Origin: Salticus scenicus
Taxonomy: Eukaryota; Arthropoda; Arachnida; Araneae; Salticidae
DNA: 64,000 bases
Direction of reading: 5' to 3'
Assembly: GCA_963930645.1 (NCBI GenBank)
Contig: OZ005656.1
Coordinates: 191,284,979-191,348,978 of the forward strand
Shown: in pieces, positions 10,796 to 22,606 of the stretch
Position numbering within the stretch: the first letter of the stretch is position 1
How the letters are laid out: each line of letters starts with the position of its first letter
The notes under the pieces: generated by a model
What the model was told of the DNA's origin: nothing
The model's database searches: none
Seen by the model: the letters and a program-made list of their open reading frames with translations, nothing else
Position numbers and translations under genes: made by a program

Positions 10796-10860
10796 TTTTA
10801 AAAAATGGTTTTTGTTTAAATCTAAATTATTTTAATTAAAGATTTAAATGTATGTAAATA

Positions 10861-10925
10861 TTATGATGTGTCACTCACACGATTTTCTCTTACCCTGCAT
10901 TTTAATACTAAGATAGATATTTTGT
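10861..10925 (+). mobile_element. 5'-end fragment of modular element family D
   Basis: It contains ATGTGTCACTCACACGATTT, then TCTCTTACCCTGCATTTTAA, matching the first bases of the elements at 21380 and 58699. Its TTTCTCTTACCC matches the arm of the 3' hairpin at 22570-22604 when reverse-complemented. The remainder of the element is absent or decayed. Confidence 0.5.
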
Positions 10926-11651
10926 GATTTTTATTTCACATTTCTATAAAAGCGTGTTCTTTAATTTTTTAAAGCTATAATATTATTAGTTTTATTTTTC
11001 ATAATATTTACTTAAAATACAATTTGCATCATTTATATATGGAATTTCAGAATTCAATTTTATTTTATTTGAAAGTACTCTTTTAAACTGAAAATTATTT
11101 GTGTTTTTAATATTGAATTTTAACCTACTACGAATTAAAACTAATAAAAATTTTCTATAGCGTCTTATAATTTTTTTTTCTTTTTCTTCTATTTTTTTTA
11201 TTATTATTATCTAAACCATGCAATGCTTAGGTTTATAATTTAATAAAATTTAATTCAAATATTTACATTTACGAGTTACTTTATCCGTTTTTAAGCATTT
11301 GTATGATATTCCTTGTCCCGATAACAATTTTACAAAGGGTTTTCTCTTAAAAAGCAAAGGCTGTAAAAATATTAAGCTATAATTTTCTTAAAAAAAGAAT
11401 AAATAAACAAACTAAAGAATTAAACACAATAAATGCTTGATACAGAGTTACATATTACTAAGCCATATTTTGAACTATTGCTACTAAATGTAAACTAATT
11501 GCAACTGATTGGTTTATTTTCTACTTGTCATTAATGAAAATTCGCACTACTAATTCAGTTTTAATTCTGCCAAAAATACGTTTTAATCAATAAATGCAAT
11601 TCTGAATATTTATTGTAAAAATTAAAATATTGATAGCAATTATTACAAAAA

Positions 11652-11757
<106 letters not shown>

Positions 11758-11759
11758 CC

Positions 11760-12096
11760 TCATCTTCAGCAATAATTTGTAAATACTTATTTTAATGTTT
11801 CTTTTGGAAAAACCGCGCTATTATACACATACATGTAAAAAAAAAAGGACATTTTTAATTTGTTGCGTTATCCGCGTAAAGTTGAAGAATAGGTTTTGAT
11901 TCAATTAAAAGTCACACACACGCGTACACACATATGTATGCAAAAAAGGAAAAAAGGAGAAACAAACAAACATAACTTTATGTATAAGTTAAACAGTAAA
12001 TTTGTTATATATTTATAAGTGATATACACTTGGACGCATTACAGACATAAGTAGAGGTCAGCACGGGCTAAAATTTTGAGGCTTGGCTCAAGGATG

Positions 12097-12136
<40 letters not shown>

Positions 12137-13560
12137 AAGCCTGAGCCAGACCCGTCCCGAGAACAGAAGGAGAAAATCGACCCAGCCTCTCCAACCCAAG
12201 CCATTTAAATCTCTATTGCAAACATGGATGCACCACAAACATGTGCAAAGAAAAAACTGATCTATTATCATTTAAACTTGTACAATATTTTTCAGAAGAC
12301 CTTATTTTTGTATTTGAATTTATTGTTCTAAAAAATCTCAAAAAATGCAAGCAAATTTATTTATTTACACCTAGTGACACCCCTCCCCCTTCCCACATTT
12401 AAACACACAAACACAAAAAACAAAAACAACAGAAAGAAATATATCAATAAAAACCCTCAATTCCTTTGTTTACTTCATTGTTTTCTAGAAAAAATGCTAA
12501 CAATCTCGTGAGCAAATGTCATATGCACAAGTTTTGTGCACATCTAAAATAATGTCTACTTTCAAATTTCATCACAGGTAAACGTGTTTTCCGAATGCGA
12601 GCTCTTGTATATGTGACAATATTATTTACAATAGTTGTGGTCTAATTAGGTTGCTAACAGCAAGGGTGTGTACTAATCTGGGACAATGACTTCTTTAGCA
12701 GCAAAACGAAACAAAGAAAAACTTTCTCAAAAATCTCCTAAAACTTCGATTATCGTGACCCAAAACTAAGCACGCGCCAAGCCTGAAGATTACTTTACAT
12801 CTCTCTCTTTTGTTTTGTAAGTGTGAGTTAACTCATGCAAACTTTAGGAGCAGATCACAATGTATATTATATATTCCAACCACAATCTTCATATATATTC
12901 AAACTATAATTTCAGTTCTACTTTTTCTTTGAAAATATATGTTAATACAAATTTTGTCTACAGAATACTAAAAGAATTGTGTATTAAAATGTATAATATA
13001 TGTTTGAATATATCTTGCAACCTAATTAAAATAATATTAATAGATTTTGATCCGTTAGAAAACAACTATTTATCATAATCAATTTGTTCTTTAAATTAAT
13101 TTCCGTGAGTATTTAAACATGAATTTATCATGTGAAATATTCAATTTATTTTTCATTAAATAATTTTTAACATTACTGCATATTTTACTCTTAGTTATTT
13201 AAATATTTGCATGTCAAAAGAATTCTTTATTGAAATAAGAATGCGACTAATGTAATAAAAATTGTTTACTTATAATATTGCAACACATTTAAATGAAGCT
13301 AATAAAATTTCAAATTAGTTTTAATTGAATAAATGTATAGCATTTCACAAAATTAGGTGCTTTTTTTTATATGGCATTGTATTCATGGCAGTAATTCATT
13401 CATGTATCAGTGGGTGCTACATTCAATTCTATATGAAAATAAATACTACTTAGTAAAATTACAATATATATTAATATCTATATTACTGAATTCAGGTAAT
13501 TTACATATCGTTAATTCGGTTTGAATTGTTTTAAAACTAGTCGACGTTTGCCTTTTAACT
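11760..13560. other. Non-coding AT-rich stretch without recognised element
   Basis: I see no gene. A poly(A) tract at about 12100-12134 lies between GCTTGGCTCAAGG and AAGCCTGAGCCAGACC. These are weakly complementary GC-richer flanks that may be the remains of an inserted element. The remainder is low-complexity AT sequence. Confidence 0.5.
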
Positions 13561-13581
13561 TTGATTTAAAAAAAAAAATGT

Positions 13582-13795
13582 ATAGTCGGTAACAAAAGTG
13601 TCCGAACACTAGCAAAAATTCCTATGTAAAAAAAGTACACTTCATACGATTTTGTTAAATAAATCCTTGTCAAATTCTCTTCTTAGTCAGTCTAAGAACA
13701 TGATTCGGTAAGGATTTATTTAACAGAACCGTATGAAGTGACCTTTTTTTACATAGGAATTTTTCCTAGTGTTCGGACACTTTTGTTACCGACTG
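13582..13795. mobile_element. Palindromic Tc1/mariner MITE (CAGTCGGTAAC family), copy 1
   Basis: A 214-bp near-perfect palindrome flanked by TA duplications. The ends read TAGTCGGTAACAAAAGTGTC and, reverse-complemented, CAGTCGGTAACAAAAGTGTC. The arms of about 100 bp meet near CTTAGTCAGTCTAAG. There is no coding capacity. Four more copies occur at 38609, 39290, 43332 and 52233. Confidence 0.9.
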
Positions 13796-14888
13796 TATAT
13801 ATACGAAATTTAAGAAGGTTGAGGGAACCACCATTATGCCACAAATTTACTTGAGAGGATGCAATTACTAAGCCTCAATGGTAAAAAGTCATTACGAAAT
13901 TGTTTTTAACGAACTTTATTTATTTATTTTTTAACTTAGCAGAAAAAGACATTTATTACTTTTATTTTCATTTGTTCGTAAATTCTGGTGACGGTCTGAT
14001 TTAAACGAGTGCAATTACCTTGAGCATCAAAGGGTTAAAAATAAATTTCGTTATAGACACATAATTAATCTCACTGAATGTCTATATATATATTTTTTTT
14101 TAACCTTTGTCAACTAATTTATAACTTTTTGTTTTTTCTTTCGGGATTCAAAACTGCAAACTCAAAAATATATTTATGAAATGTATGATTTTAATTCAAC
14201 CACTAAATTTTTTTTTTCACAGGTAGTTCCTAAACACTTCCTGTTGAATTTAGTAATGTGCGTGACGTGAGATTAATCCATAGATATAGTAATATATATA
14301 GATCTATCATCCCCATGTTATCGAGCAAAAAATTTTGATGCCGAGAAAGAGCTCTAAAATCAGCCATTAGAGAGTATTGGAAAGAAGAATAAAAAGTGAA
14401 AGGAATTTCAAACTGTATCTGGAGTTTTTCATTCACCTTTAGTAAATAAATTATTCATAAATTTTATTTACTAAATTATCCGTGTGTATTTCTGTGTGTG
14501 ATTTATCTCGGGAAAAGGCAGCCATTAGAGTGATTTTTCCCGAAAAAAAAAGGCATCACATTTTCCCTCTCGCTGATCAATCTATGTTTTATTAGTATAT
14601 TTATGGATTAATCAGGTATTTTGCACCATACAGGGCTAAAGTCACATAAATGTATATAGTTTATAAAATGATAATTTTATTTAATTCGAATATTCAAAAC
14701 ACAGAAGGTCGTACACACTTTATGGAAACGATTTTAGCAGTTTTATTTATTTATTTATTTATTTTTTTTTTTTTCTTTTTTTTTTTTTGTATGAACGCCG
14801 TATTTTTTGCGAGAACTTCCATCTGTCTGATAGCCATGGCTTTTGACAATAGCTCTAACTTAAATTTTCCATGAAAGTAAACTTTTTC
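13796..14888. other. Non-coding stretch without recognised element
   Basis: AT-rich sequence with poly(T) runs near 14760-14788. The small frames on both strands show no domain and no codon bias I can detect. Confidence 0.5.
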
Positions 14889-14891
14889 TTA

Positions 14892-15305
14892 CAAGGAAAC
14901 ATTCAAAAGGTGTCGTCTTCAAAAAATATTGAAAAAAAAATATATGTGATTCTACTCCTCATAAAACACCAGAAAGTGAAAAAAATTATCGGCTGAAATG
15001 AATTACAGCGACCACAAAAAATTATTAAACATTTTTGGCGATTTAGCGCTGTTAGTGATAAGTTCGTTAGCACCGAGATTGCCGTGTACGAACAAAACCG
15101 TGTTTTGCTTCTGCGCCAAGTACACAAAACCAATAGCCTAACAGTGTGAAATCGCCAAATATGCTTAATTTGGATAATTTTTTGTGGTCGCTGTAATTCA
15201 TTTCAGCCGATAATTTTTTTCACTTTCTGGTGTTTTATGAAGAGTAGAATCACATATATTTTTTTCAATATTTTTTAAAGAGGATAGCTTTTGAATGTTT
15301 CCTTG
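14892..15305. mobile_element. Foldback element with TTA duplication, copy 1
   Basis: A 414-bp element whose ends are inverted copies starting CAAGGAAACATTCAAAAGG (the right end has CTTTTGAATGTTTCCTTG). It is flanked by TTA on both sides. The arms run about 130 bp and continue inward through GGCGATTT and AAATCGCC, so nearly the whole element can form one hairpin. A 3-bp TTA duplication is typical of PIF/Harbinger-type insertion, which is the likeliest mobiliser. The second copy is at 16183. Confidence 0.8.
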
Positions 15306-15313
15306 TTAGTACT

Positions 15314-16152
15314 GTCATGTCAATTTTATCCCATTCCTCTTATACCACATTCCAAAATCCGTTCAATGTTCCTGGATGCCGCCTTCCTAATGCTCGTTTT
15401 AATAAACCAAAAGCACAAATATCCATTGGCAAGGTATCAGGTGATTTTACAGATATTTCTTTAAATGGGGTACATTTTATTCCTGTTTCTTATTCTTTCT
15501 TTACTAAATAAGCGACAGTTGGTTTAGACGTGTGACTAGAGTTTTTGTTCTTATGAAACTTAACTTTATCAATGTCCTTTCCTTATAAGGCTGGAACTTC
15601 TTCTTCAAAAACTGGCTCTAAAGTATTCTGCTGATAGTAGAGTGAATTAATTTTTGCATTTCTTGGGACTTCTTTTATCTTTAATTTCCCGTTGTAATAA
15701 AATTCAGCAACTATCATAAATCCATTTAGGAACATTTCTTTACGCTTATTAAGCCATTTCGTATGGCCATTCTTGTCGTCTGGGCAACAGAAAAATGATC
15801 TTTTTTTATTACAACCACTTAAATATGCCCATGTCTCATCGAGTGCTACTAAATATTTTTATTTTTCAGCAGCTAGGCGTTTCTTACATAATTTTCCACA
15901 ATTTGTTTTTCTTTCAGAAATATTTTTTGGCAAAAGCAGGTTAACTTCAACTTAACTTCAACTTAACTTCAACTTAACTTTTTTTAACTTCAAATCTTTA
16001 TGAATTATTTTACTTACACTGCTGCTAAAATACATTCCTAGTTTCGATGAAGTGGATCTTTGAGTCGATGGACTTTCTTTTAGAATCAGAGACTTCACTT
16101 TTTTTTTTTTTATATTTACCTGCATTCGAACAGTCTTAGAATGAAGTTTCAT
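15314..16152 (-). pseudogene. maT-like (Tc1/mariner) transposase pseudogene
   Basis: Read on the minus strand, an N-terminal helix-turn-helix-like stretch (start MKLHSKTVRMQV at 16152, SSVSKIIHKDLKLKK near its end) is followed by a catalytic domain. That domain lies in one frame from about 15950 to 15314 with four in-frame stops. Landmarks are LVALDETWAYLSG (first acidic residue), KFHKNKNSSHTSK, where the usual second Asp appears as Asn, and VKSPDTLPMDICAFG (third Asp), then EEWDKI at the break. The spacing of the last two catalytic positions is about 36, nearest the DD37D (maT) group. A 12-bp tandem repeat (ACTTCAACTTAA) at about 15943-15985 disrupts the join. The gene is truncated at both ends by the foldback copies and is dead. 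Confidence 0.8.
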
Positions 16153-16182
16153 GAGTCATGTTTTTATTTTTACTTTCACTTA

Positions 16183-16578
16183 CAAGGAAACATTCAAAAG
16201 GTGTCGTCTTCAAAAAATATTGAAAAAAATATATGTGATTCTACTCTTCATAAAATACCAGAAAGTGAAGAAATTATTGGATAAAATGAATTACAGCAAC
16301 CACAAAAAATATCAAAATTAAGCATATTTGGCGATAAGTTCGCCAGCACCGAGATTGCCGTGTACGAACAGAACCTTGTTTCGCTTTTCCGCCAAGTACC
16401 CAAATCAACCGCCTAACAGTGGGAAATCGCCAAATATGCTTAATTTTCACAATTTTTGTGGTCGCTATAATTCATTTCAGCCGATAATTTTTTCACTTTC
16501 TGGTGTTTTATGAAGAGTAGAATCTCATAAATTCTTTCCAATATTTTTTGAAGATGATACCTTTTCAATGTTTCCTTG
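16183..16578. mobile_element. Foldback element with TTA duplication, copy 2
   Basis: A 396-bp relative of the element at 14892-15305, with the same CAAGGAAACATTC ends, the same internal GATTGCCGTGTACGAACA segment and a TTA duplication on each side. The two copies bracket the transposase pseudogene almost exactly. Confidence 0.8.
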
Positions 16579-16850
16579 TTAAATTTTTTTGCCTTTAAAA
16601 TTCAATATATTAGAAAAATACCTTTTTCAGAAATGCAGTAAACAAGATTTTTACACCGCTTTATAATTTGGTGATACAAATATTTCTCCTCGGAAAGTGC
16701 AGTTACGTAACCTTTGAACCATCTATGAATTTTAGGAGCTATTTTCAAAATAAATCTTTTATTTTAACATACCAATCAAAAGCTAAATAATTACAAGATA
16801 AAAAGAACTTTTTATATATCTTGTTTTTAAATTTTCTGTTAAATCATATA

Positions 16851-17155
16851 AATGCTACCGAAGGCAGCAGGAACCCGCAACAATTGACTAAAAGTAATAA
16901 AAAAATTCATTGCTATCGTGTTTTGAGCTATTATAAAAGTTTCAAATGGCTAGCTAGCCGGGAAGTTAGTTAAAAATCGATTGCAAGCTTTGTACTGGTA
17001 ATGCTGCCGAAGGCAGCAGGTTCCCGAAGCAGTTGGTTAAAAATATTTAAAAAATACATTTTCATTTTCACCGTGTTCTGAACTATTCTGAAAGTTCCAA
17101 ATGTCTAGCTAGTCGAGAAGTTAGTTAAAGATCGAATGCAAGATTTGTACTGGAC
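16851..17155 (+). repeat. Two-unit tandem repeat, about 150-bp unit
   Basis: The units at about 16851-16999 and 17000-17155 share CCGAAGGCAGCAGG at the start, then CGTGTT-TGA-CTATT, TGGCTAGCTAG or TGTCTAGCTAG, AAGTTAGTTAAA and TTTGTACTGG at the end. They have diverged moderately, suggesting an old duplication. No function was recognised. Confidence 0.75.
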
Positions 17156-18298
17156 AAACAAACAAGAATCGAAGTTAATAAAAACATAGTAAAATAGCAG
17201 ACGACTATTCTAATGTTGCCAAATGTTAATCTCAAACTACAAAAGAGAAAAAGGAAATATATATATATATATATTTTTTTTTTCCATAAAGTGTGAATGA
17301 CCTTTTGTATACTACCAAATATCGAAAGAAAATCGATATATTATTGTCATTGCTAATCTGAATTTCTACTTATTTATACAACTGAAGACTTTTTCATATT
17401 CTCAGTTTTCAACTTTTACACCTAAATCTATTGCACGTTATCTCTGATATATACAAGATTTACATTACTTAAATACTAATTTTAGATAATTATTCTAAAC
17501 AAATGATATTTTTATTTAAATCAGGCGTTTAAAACATAACCCCATCTGTTTCAGTTTTTCTTTTCAAAGGTTGCATTGATCTATTTTCGTTTTGATTTAA
17601 TCAGCTGCTTAAAATATCCTCGTGTTTTAAATAACTTTTACCAACGTCTAAATTAGCATCATATCACTGAAATTTGTAAGATAAACTCAATATCCGTATC
17701 CGTGTAATCAATACTTAAACTTTCTTTAACAGCACATTATTAGTAAAGGAGCTGAATTATTTACTGAATTTAAAAACAGAATTTATTTCATGCTATTTTA
17801 CATTTACCTTAACGAAGTATTTCACGCTTTGTCAAGCACTATAATTTGAAATATTGCAAAAACTTTCATTCAATGGTAATCACTGAAAAAATTTCAACAT
17901 ATTCTATCATGAACACAGATATCGATTTGCATGGAATTTTGATTTATACATATTTAAAGACAGACCTGAAAATATTCCTTGTCACCACTCGCCACGTTAT
18001 TGCTATACAAAAAAAAAAAAAAAAAAAAAAAATCGGAAACTTTGAAAAATTAAACAATTCGCCAATTATTTTCTTCCGTAACCGTCATAAGAATTAATTT
18101 CACTAATCAACCATTTGAAAATGGGGTATGTTTTCAATTGAAAGTAAATTAAATTGAACAATGCCAAAATAATTCTGCATTTCGTAAATTGACGGCAAAC
18201 ACATAGCATATTTTGGTAATTACACATTATAAAGGTAAGAATTTTGTTGATTTCTGATAAAATAATCGCGTGTTTTGGAAATCAGCATCAATCCATCA

Positions 18299-18335
<37 letters not shown>

Positions 18336-18370
18336 GCAGCTTTTCATAAGTTATTATAGAAATCTGACAT
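17156..18370. other. Non-coding stretch without recognised element
   Basis: AT-rich sequence with a (TA)n run near 17259-17272 and poly(A) tracts near 18009-18031 and 18301-18334. I see no gene or element boundaries. Confidence 0.5.
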
Positions 18371-18724
18371 CACTGTTAAAAATGTCTGTAAATTTAATGT
18401 AAATATTTATCCAGAGTCTCTGTAAATTTACAGTAATTCTTAGTTAAAAGTGAATAATCGAGATTCTCAATTTTTATTCTGTATTTTTACCTAATTTTAT
18501 TATTTAATTATTTAATTAAAATTAAAAATGACAGTTTCTACTTTAGAAAAAGCATTCCAAGTTCGAAATATATTCTCACCTATAAATAATTAAATTAATA
18601 TTAATTATTAAAATGAATGTATAAAATAAGTTTTTTAACATCTCTGTTCATTTTTCTCTTTAATTTTACATAAGGCTTAAGATAATAGATTACACAGAGT
18701 TTTCTGTTGAAATTTTTAACAGTG
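18371..18724. mobile_element. CACTGTTAAAAA-type MITE, 354 bp
   Basis: The ends are inverted: CACTGTTAAAAATGTCTGTA at the left and TTTTTAACAGTG at the right. The left interior (TCTCTGTAAATTTACAGTAA, TTCTTAGTTAAAA, GAGATTCTCAATTTTTATTC) recurs reverse-complemented at about 60730-60873, showing a repeated family. No coding capacity. Confidence 0.7.
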
Positions 18725-20660
18725 CACTTTCCGAAATCTATCTAGAAAAAAAAAAAGTTGTGCCCGAAAACTGACCCCTTCACAAGTATCGACAATCGTA
18801 AAATCTAAGTTAAAAAATAAATAAATAAAAATAAAGGATAACTTATAAAAGAACCTTCATAAAATTTGTCATGATTAAAACAGAAACTTTGCTAAAATCG
18901 GCGAACTTCAAACGAACTCTTCACAAACATTAAATGTAAAAATAGAATAAAGTAGTTTTTCAAAATATTCGGTCGACAAAATTGTTTATTGGGATGATGA
19001 ACAAAGAATTTTCTGAAAAAATGATGAGTGATCTAAAAAGATCTACCCGCCATTTGCAAGTGATCTAAATCTAAAATAATCTACCCTCGCCACAGGCGAG
19101 TGATTTAGAATTTCAACTTTCGGGATTGTTCTAAGACTAAATAGCATTTTTTAATTTATGTGTCATTTAATGGTAGTTTTTGTCGAAAATATTTTATTCT
19201 ACAGTGACAAAAATTAAATCAATTCTATGGTGTTCGGTGTTCTACATTAATCAATTTTGAAGTGGACCATATAGCGCAAATGGGTTGTTTTTATAATAAG
19301 TAATTGAAACTTTCTTTAAAAAAGGCTAACTTTGTACAAATGATTATGACACATTTTTACATTTTTGCTAAAAATAATAATAATATTAATTTTTATTTTT
19401 AATTATGCAGTATTTTTTATATATTTCACTCGTTATTAATATTTTCCCTATTACTTTTATATGAAATTTTATGATAATTTTCCTGATATTTTAATTATTT
19501 TTCATAATTCATAGTTTTATACTGATGACTAGTAATCAACAAAATTTTGCAGTTATTGTGTATATCGTACTGCATAGTGCTTAAATCTTCAGCATGAATT
19601 TTATGTTATTAACATGAACATCGAACTTTGAATTGAAATGATTAAATATGCTTACATAGTGTTTTATTATAAGCTCTATGGATGTAGGCCTGTTTGGAAA
19701 GATTTTCTTGAGGGTCTCTTTAAAAAATGTGTATACAAATTTACAGCTTATCTCTAGAATTCGGATTATATACACGATAATAGCAGGAAAATATACTTGC
19801 AAATCAGATGAAATCTTCCCCATGTGCTTTAATTATTGCAAATTACATACATGAGATATACCCCATACAACACAGTTTTTCCCTGTAAGTTCTCGGAATG
19901 TCATGGAAAGAGTATAGCGGTACAGATGTGAAAAAAAGAAAAAAGAAAAAGAATACTGCTAATAAATTCAAATCTTCTCTTTTTTTTTTAAATCCATACA
20001 CACATTTTAATAATAATAGTAATGATAATAATAATAATAATAATAATGATAATGGTAATAATAATAAACGAACATCTACATTTTTTAACGACTACTGGAG
20101 AAAAAAACTACTGTTATTTCAGCAAAATTCCCAAAAATACTGGTGTTTATTAATGAGAAATAAGAATTTTATAAGTTCATCATAAACAAAGAATGTATGA
20201 TATTTATCATAAATTGTGTGTTTAGTGTTTATTACATTTATCTAGAAAGTTTCTACTTACTAACTCCTTATTGTAAAAAGGCTTTCAAAAATTCATAGAC
20301 TTTGTAAAAGCAGTAATTATTTATAGTTCTAATATCTTAGCAAATAATTGAAATATTGAAAGTCCAGAATAGCAAGCAGCCGAAGAATATTATGTAATAT
20401 TTGGGGGTATTTTACTTTTACAAATTGATGCATTTGATTAATTTTTAAATTATTTTATGCATATTTTATTGCGCAATTCGCAATCCAATTCTTTAATTGT
20501 GTAGACTGAATGTTTCTGAGATGTCTTAAGCCAGACTAAAGTATATTAAAAAAAGTTTAATTTACTGGTAAAGCCGATCGCAAAAACTTCTTTTCAATAA
20601 ACATTTCCAGTTGAAATAAATAATTACTTCTGCATTTTAAAACTTTAACAGGACTCATTT
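18725..20660. other. Non-coding stretch without recognised element
   Basis: A short degenerate duplication of AGTGATCTAAA...ATCTACCC lies at about 19022-19112, and an AAT-rich microsatellite at about 20009-20066. The 95-residue frame at 19898 is poly-Lys/poly-Asn from these simple repeats. No gene was recognised. Confidence 0.5.
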
Positions 20661-20675
20661 TTCTTTCAGAAATAT

Positions 20676-20924
20676 CGGGCCGACCAGCGGCTGAGGGGTT
20701 TTGTCCACCAGTATGGTAGACTTGAAATGCAGAGTTCAATCCCAGGTCATGCGCGTGGGCCTAGCCGCTCGGAGTTTTCCGTGGTTTTCTCTGAAACTTG
20801 GTTAAATACGGGCTAGGAACCTTTCGAACCCCCCCCCCCCCATCGCCATGGAGGTTGCCCCTCCTCAGACGTAGGACTCTAGTGCATTCAAATCGGATTA
20901 AATCCTAAAAACATAACATGCTTC
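20676..20924 (+). mobile_element. tRNA-derived SINE, family 2, second copy
   Basis: The insert is flanked by CAGAAATAT at 20667-20675 and 20925-20933. It shares AGCGGCTGAGGGGTTTTG, the B box GAGTTCAATCCCAGG, GCTCGGAGTTTTCCGTGG and GACGTAGGACTCTAG with the copy at 10221-10428. It also contains a run of 13 or so C at about 20830-20842. It is more diverged than the first copy. Confidence 0.8.
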
Positions 20925-21379
20925 CAGAAATATTCATTTTGAAAATAGAAGAAAAAATAAAAGAAGAAGAAAAAGAAAGAAAAAAAGAAATCCATTTAAG
21001 ATTGCAAAACTTACCTGATAGCAAAAATGCCAAGAAAATCTTAAAGGATTACTTTTCATAAGAAAGGAGGGTGTTCCGTAAATTTATTCAGAAAAATCTC
21101 ATAGAAAAATTAATGTAACTTAAATTTACGGATTTTGGCCTCTAAATACGAAAAAATGGGAATCCGTTGTAAAAATGATAAAAGAGGTTCCATTTTTTTT
21201 TTACATTTTGTTTTCACAGTGTCTTTTTATTGATAAAAAAAAATACTTTAAAAAATATTCTGTTAAACATATTAATTGATTGATACCTTTTAAATTAATT
21301 AAGATAAAATAATATTGTAATAATTTTATTTCGAAGAAATTAAGGTTGAATTGCTGATATTCTGATTTAAAATAAATAA

Positions 21380-22606
21380 TCTGGTGTGTCACTCACACGA
21401 CATTCTTTTACCCTGAAATTTAATGCTATAAATACAGGTTGGAAATTAAGAGGTAAGATAACGAGTACTGTTATGTAAACCTGTGTTAAACAATTCACAT
21501 TAGGCTTCGGAAGAGTTTTATATGATAATTATATCTGCGTGAGGGGAGTTGCCGCTCCCCTCAACCCTCCGTTTCATTAATGCACCTACATTTATATAGA
21601 GTTTAAATCTTTTAGTAAAATTAAAAGTTCACTTAAAATTATTCTGACAATTTTCACACACAACATTCCTTGAAATTTATCAATCTTGATCAAAGTTTTC
21701 CAGCAACAAACTTATATTAACTTCAAAGTACAATATTTGGATCTCCTAAAATTTTTCGTTTTTAAGTCATTTTAAGAGACACAGACAAAGATCAGACGTT
21801 AAAAAACTTGACTACGGTAATCAGGAAGCCTCATAACGTGTAAATATACAAAAAACAAGCGATGCATATTTAGCTTAAAAACATACATTATTTACCATAT
21901 CTCTATGAGGAATTCATTTCAATTCCCGAACAGCTTTCCTGGAAACGGCAAAATATTATTAATAAAGCACATTCACTAACAACAAAAAAGAATGTTATCG
22001 CTTAAGTATTTGCAGCTTTGTATATCTTTCGAAGATTATACACAGAATACATAGTGCACCTAAATATAACCCTATAGTAATAATACATGGCCCAGCCTCA
22101 AATATATATTACATCAATTTCCAACTATTGTCGCACTTTTATCTAGTTCTTTTGTGTAGCCCTGTAAACGAACAGTGAATGATTTCCCTACCATATATAC
22201 TACATGAGACATGTTTTTACGCATATAAAAAATATATATTCGTTTCACTTGGTTTAGTGCAGTTTATAGATGTTAAATTGTAATTACCAGCACTTTTCCC
22301 CATAGACGTAATGTATTTGAATTCTCTTAGGCGTCCCTGTACACGAACCGTTTGCTTCATTTGAACGAAAACTTTGTGTAGCATCCCTATATCATACACA
22401 TTTAAAATACCAAGTTTGGTCTTTCTGCTACTATTTGTTCTTGAGCTATGCTGATAACACACACACACAGACACTCACACCATTCGCTAAAAACATGATT
22501 TTCGGATTCAGGGGACCTCAAAACGTGTAAATATAACAAAAACTCACGTTCAAAAATGTGACCCTAAAACAATACTTTCTCTACCTTATGGGTAAGAGAA
22601 AGTAAA
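21380..22606 (+). mobile_element. Hairpin-ended modular element, family D
   Basis: The 5' end is TCTGGTGTGTCACTCACACG with an internal GTGTG/CACAC hairpin, followed by TTTTACCC. The interior has diverged modules (CCCTGTAAACGAACAGTGAA, CCCTGTACACGAACCGTTTG). The 3' end has ATTTTCGGATTCAGGGGACC, CAAAACGTGTAAATATA, then a strong terminal hairpin with arms ACTTTCTCT and AGAGAAAGT (22573-22604). The 5' TTTTACCC is an inverted match to GGGTAAGAG in that hairpin. It is non-coding. The Penelope-like element begins directly at its right end. Confidence 0.65.

Noticed and set aside
19898..20185. 95-residue frame with Lys and Asn runs
   Set aside because: Built on A-rich and AAT microsatellites, with no conserved domain.
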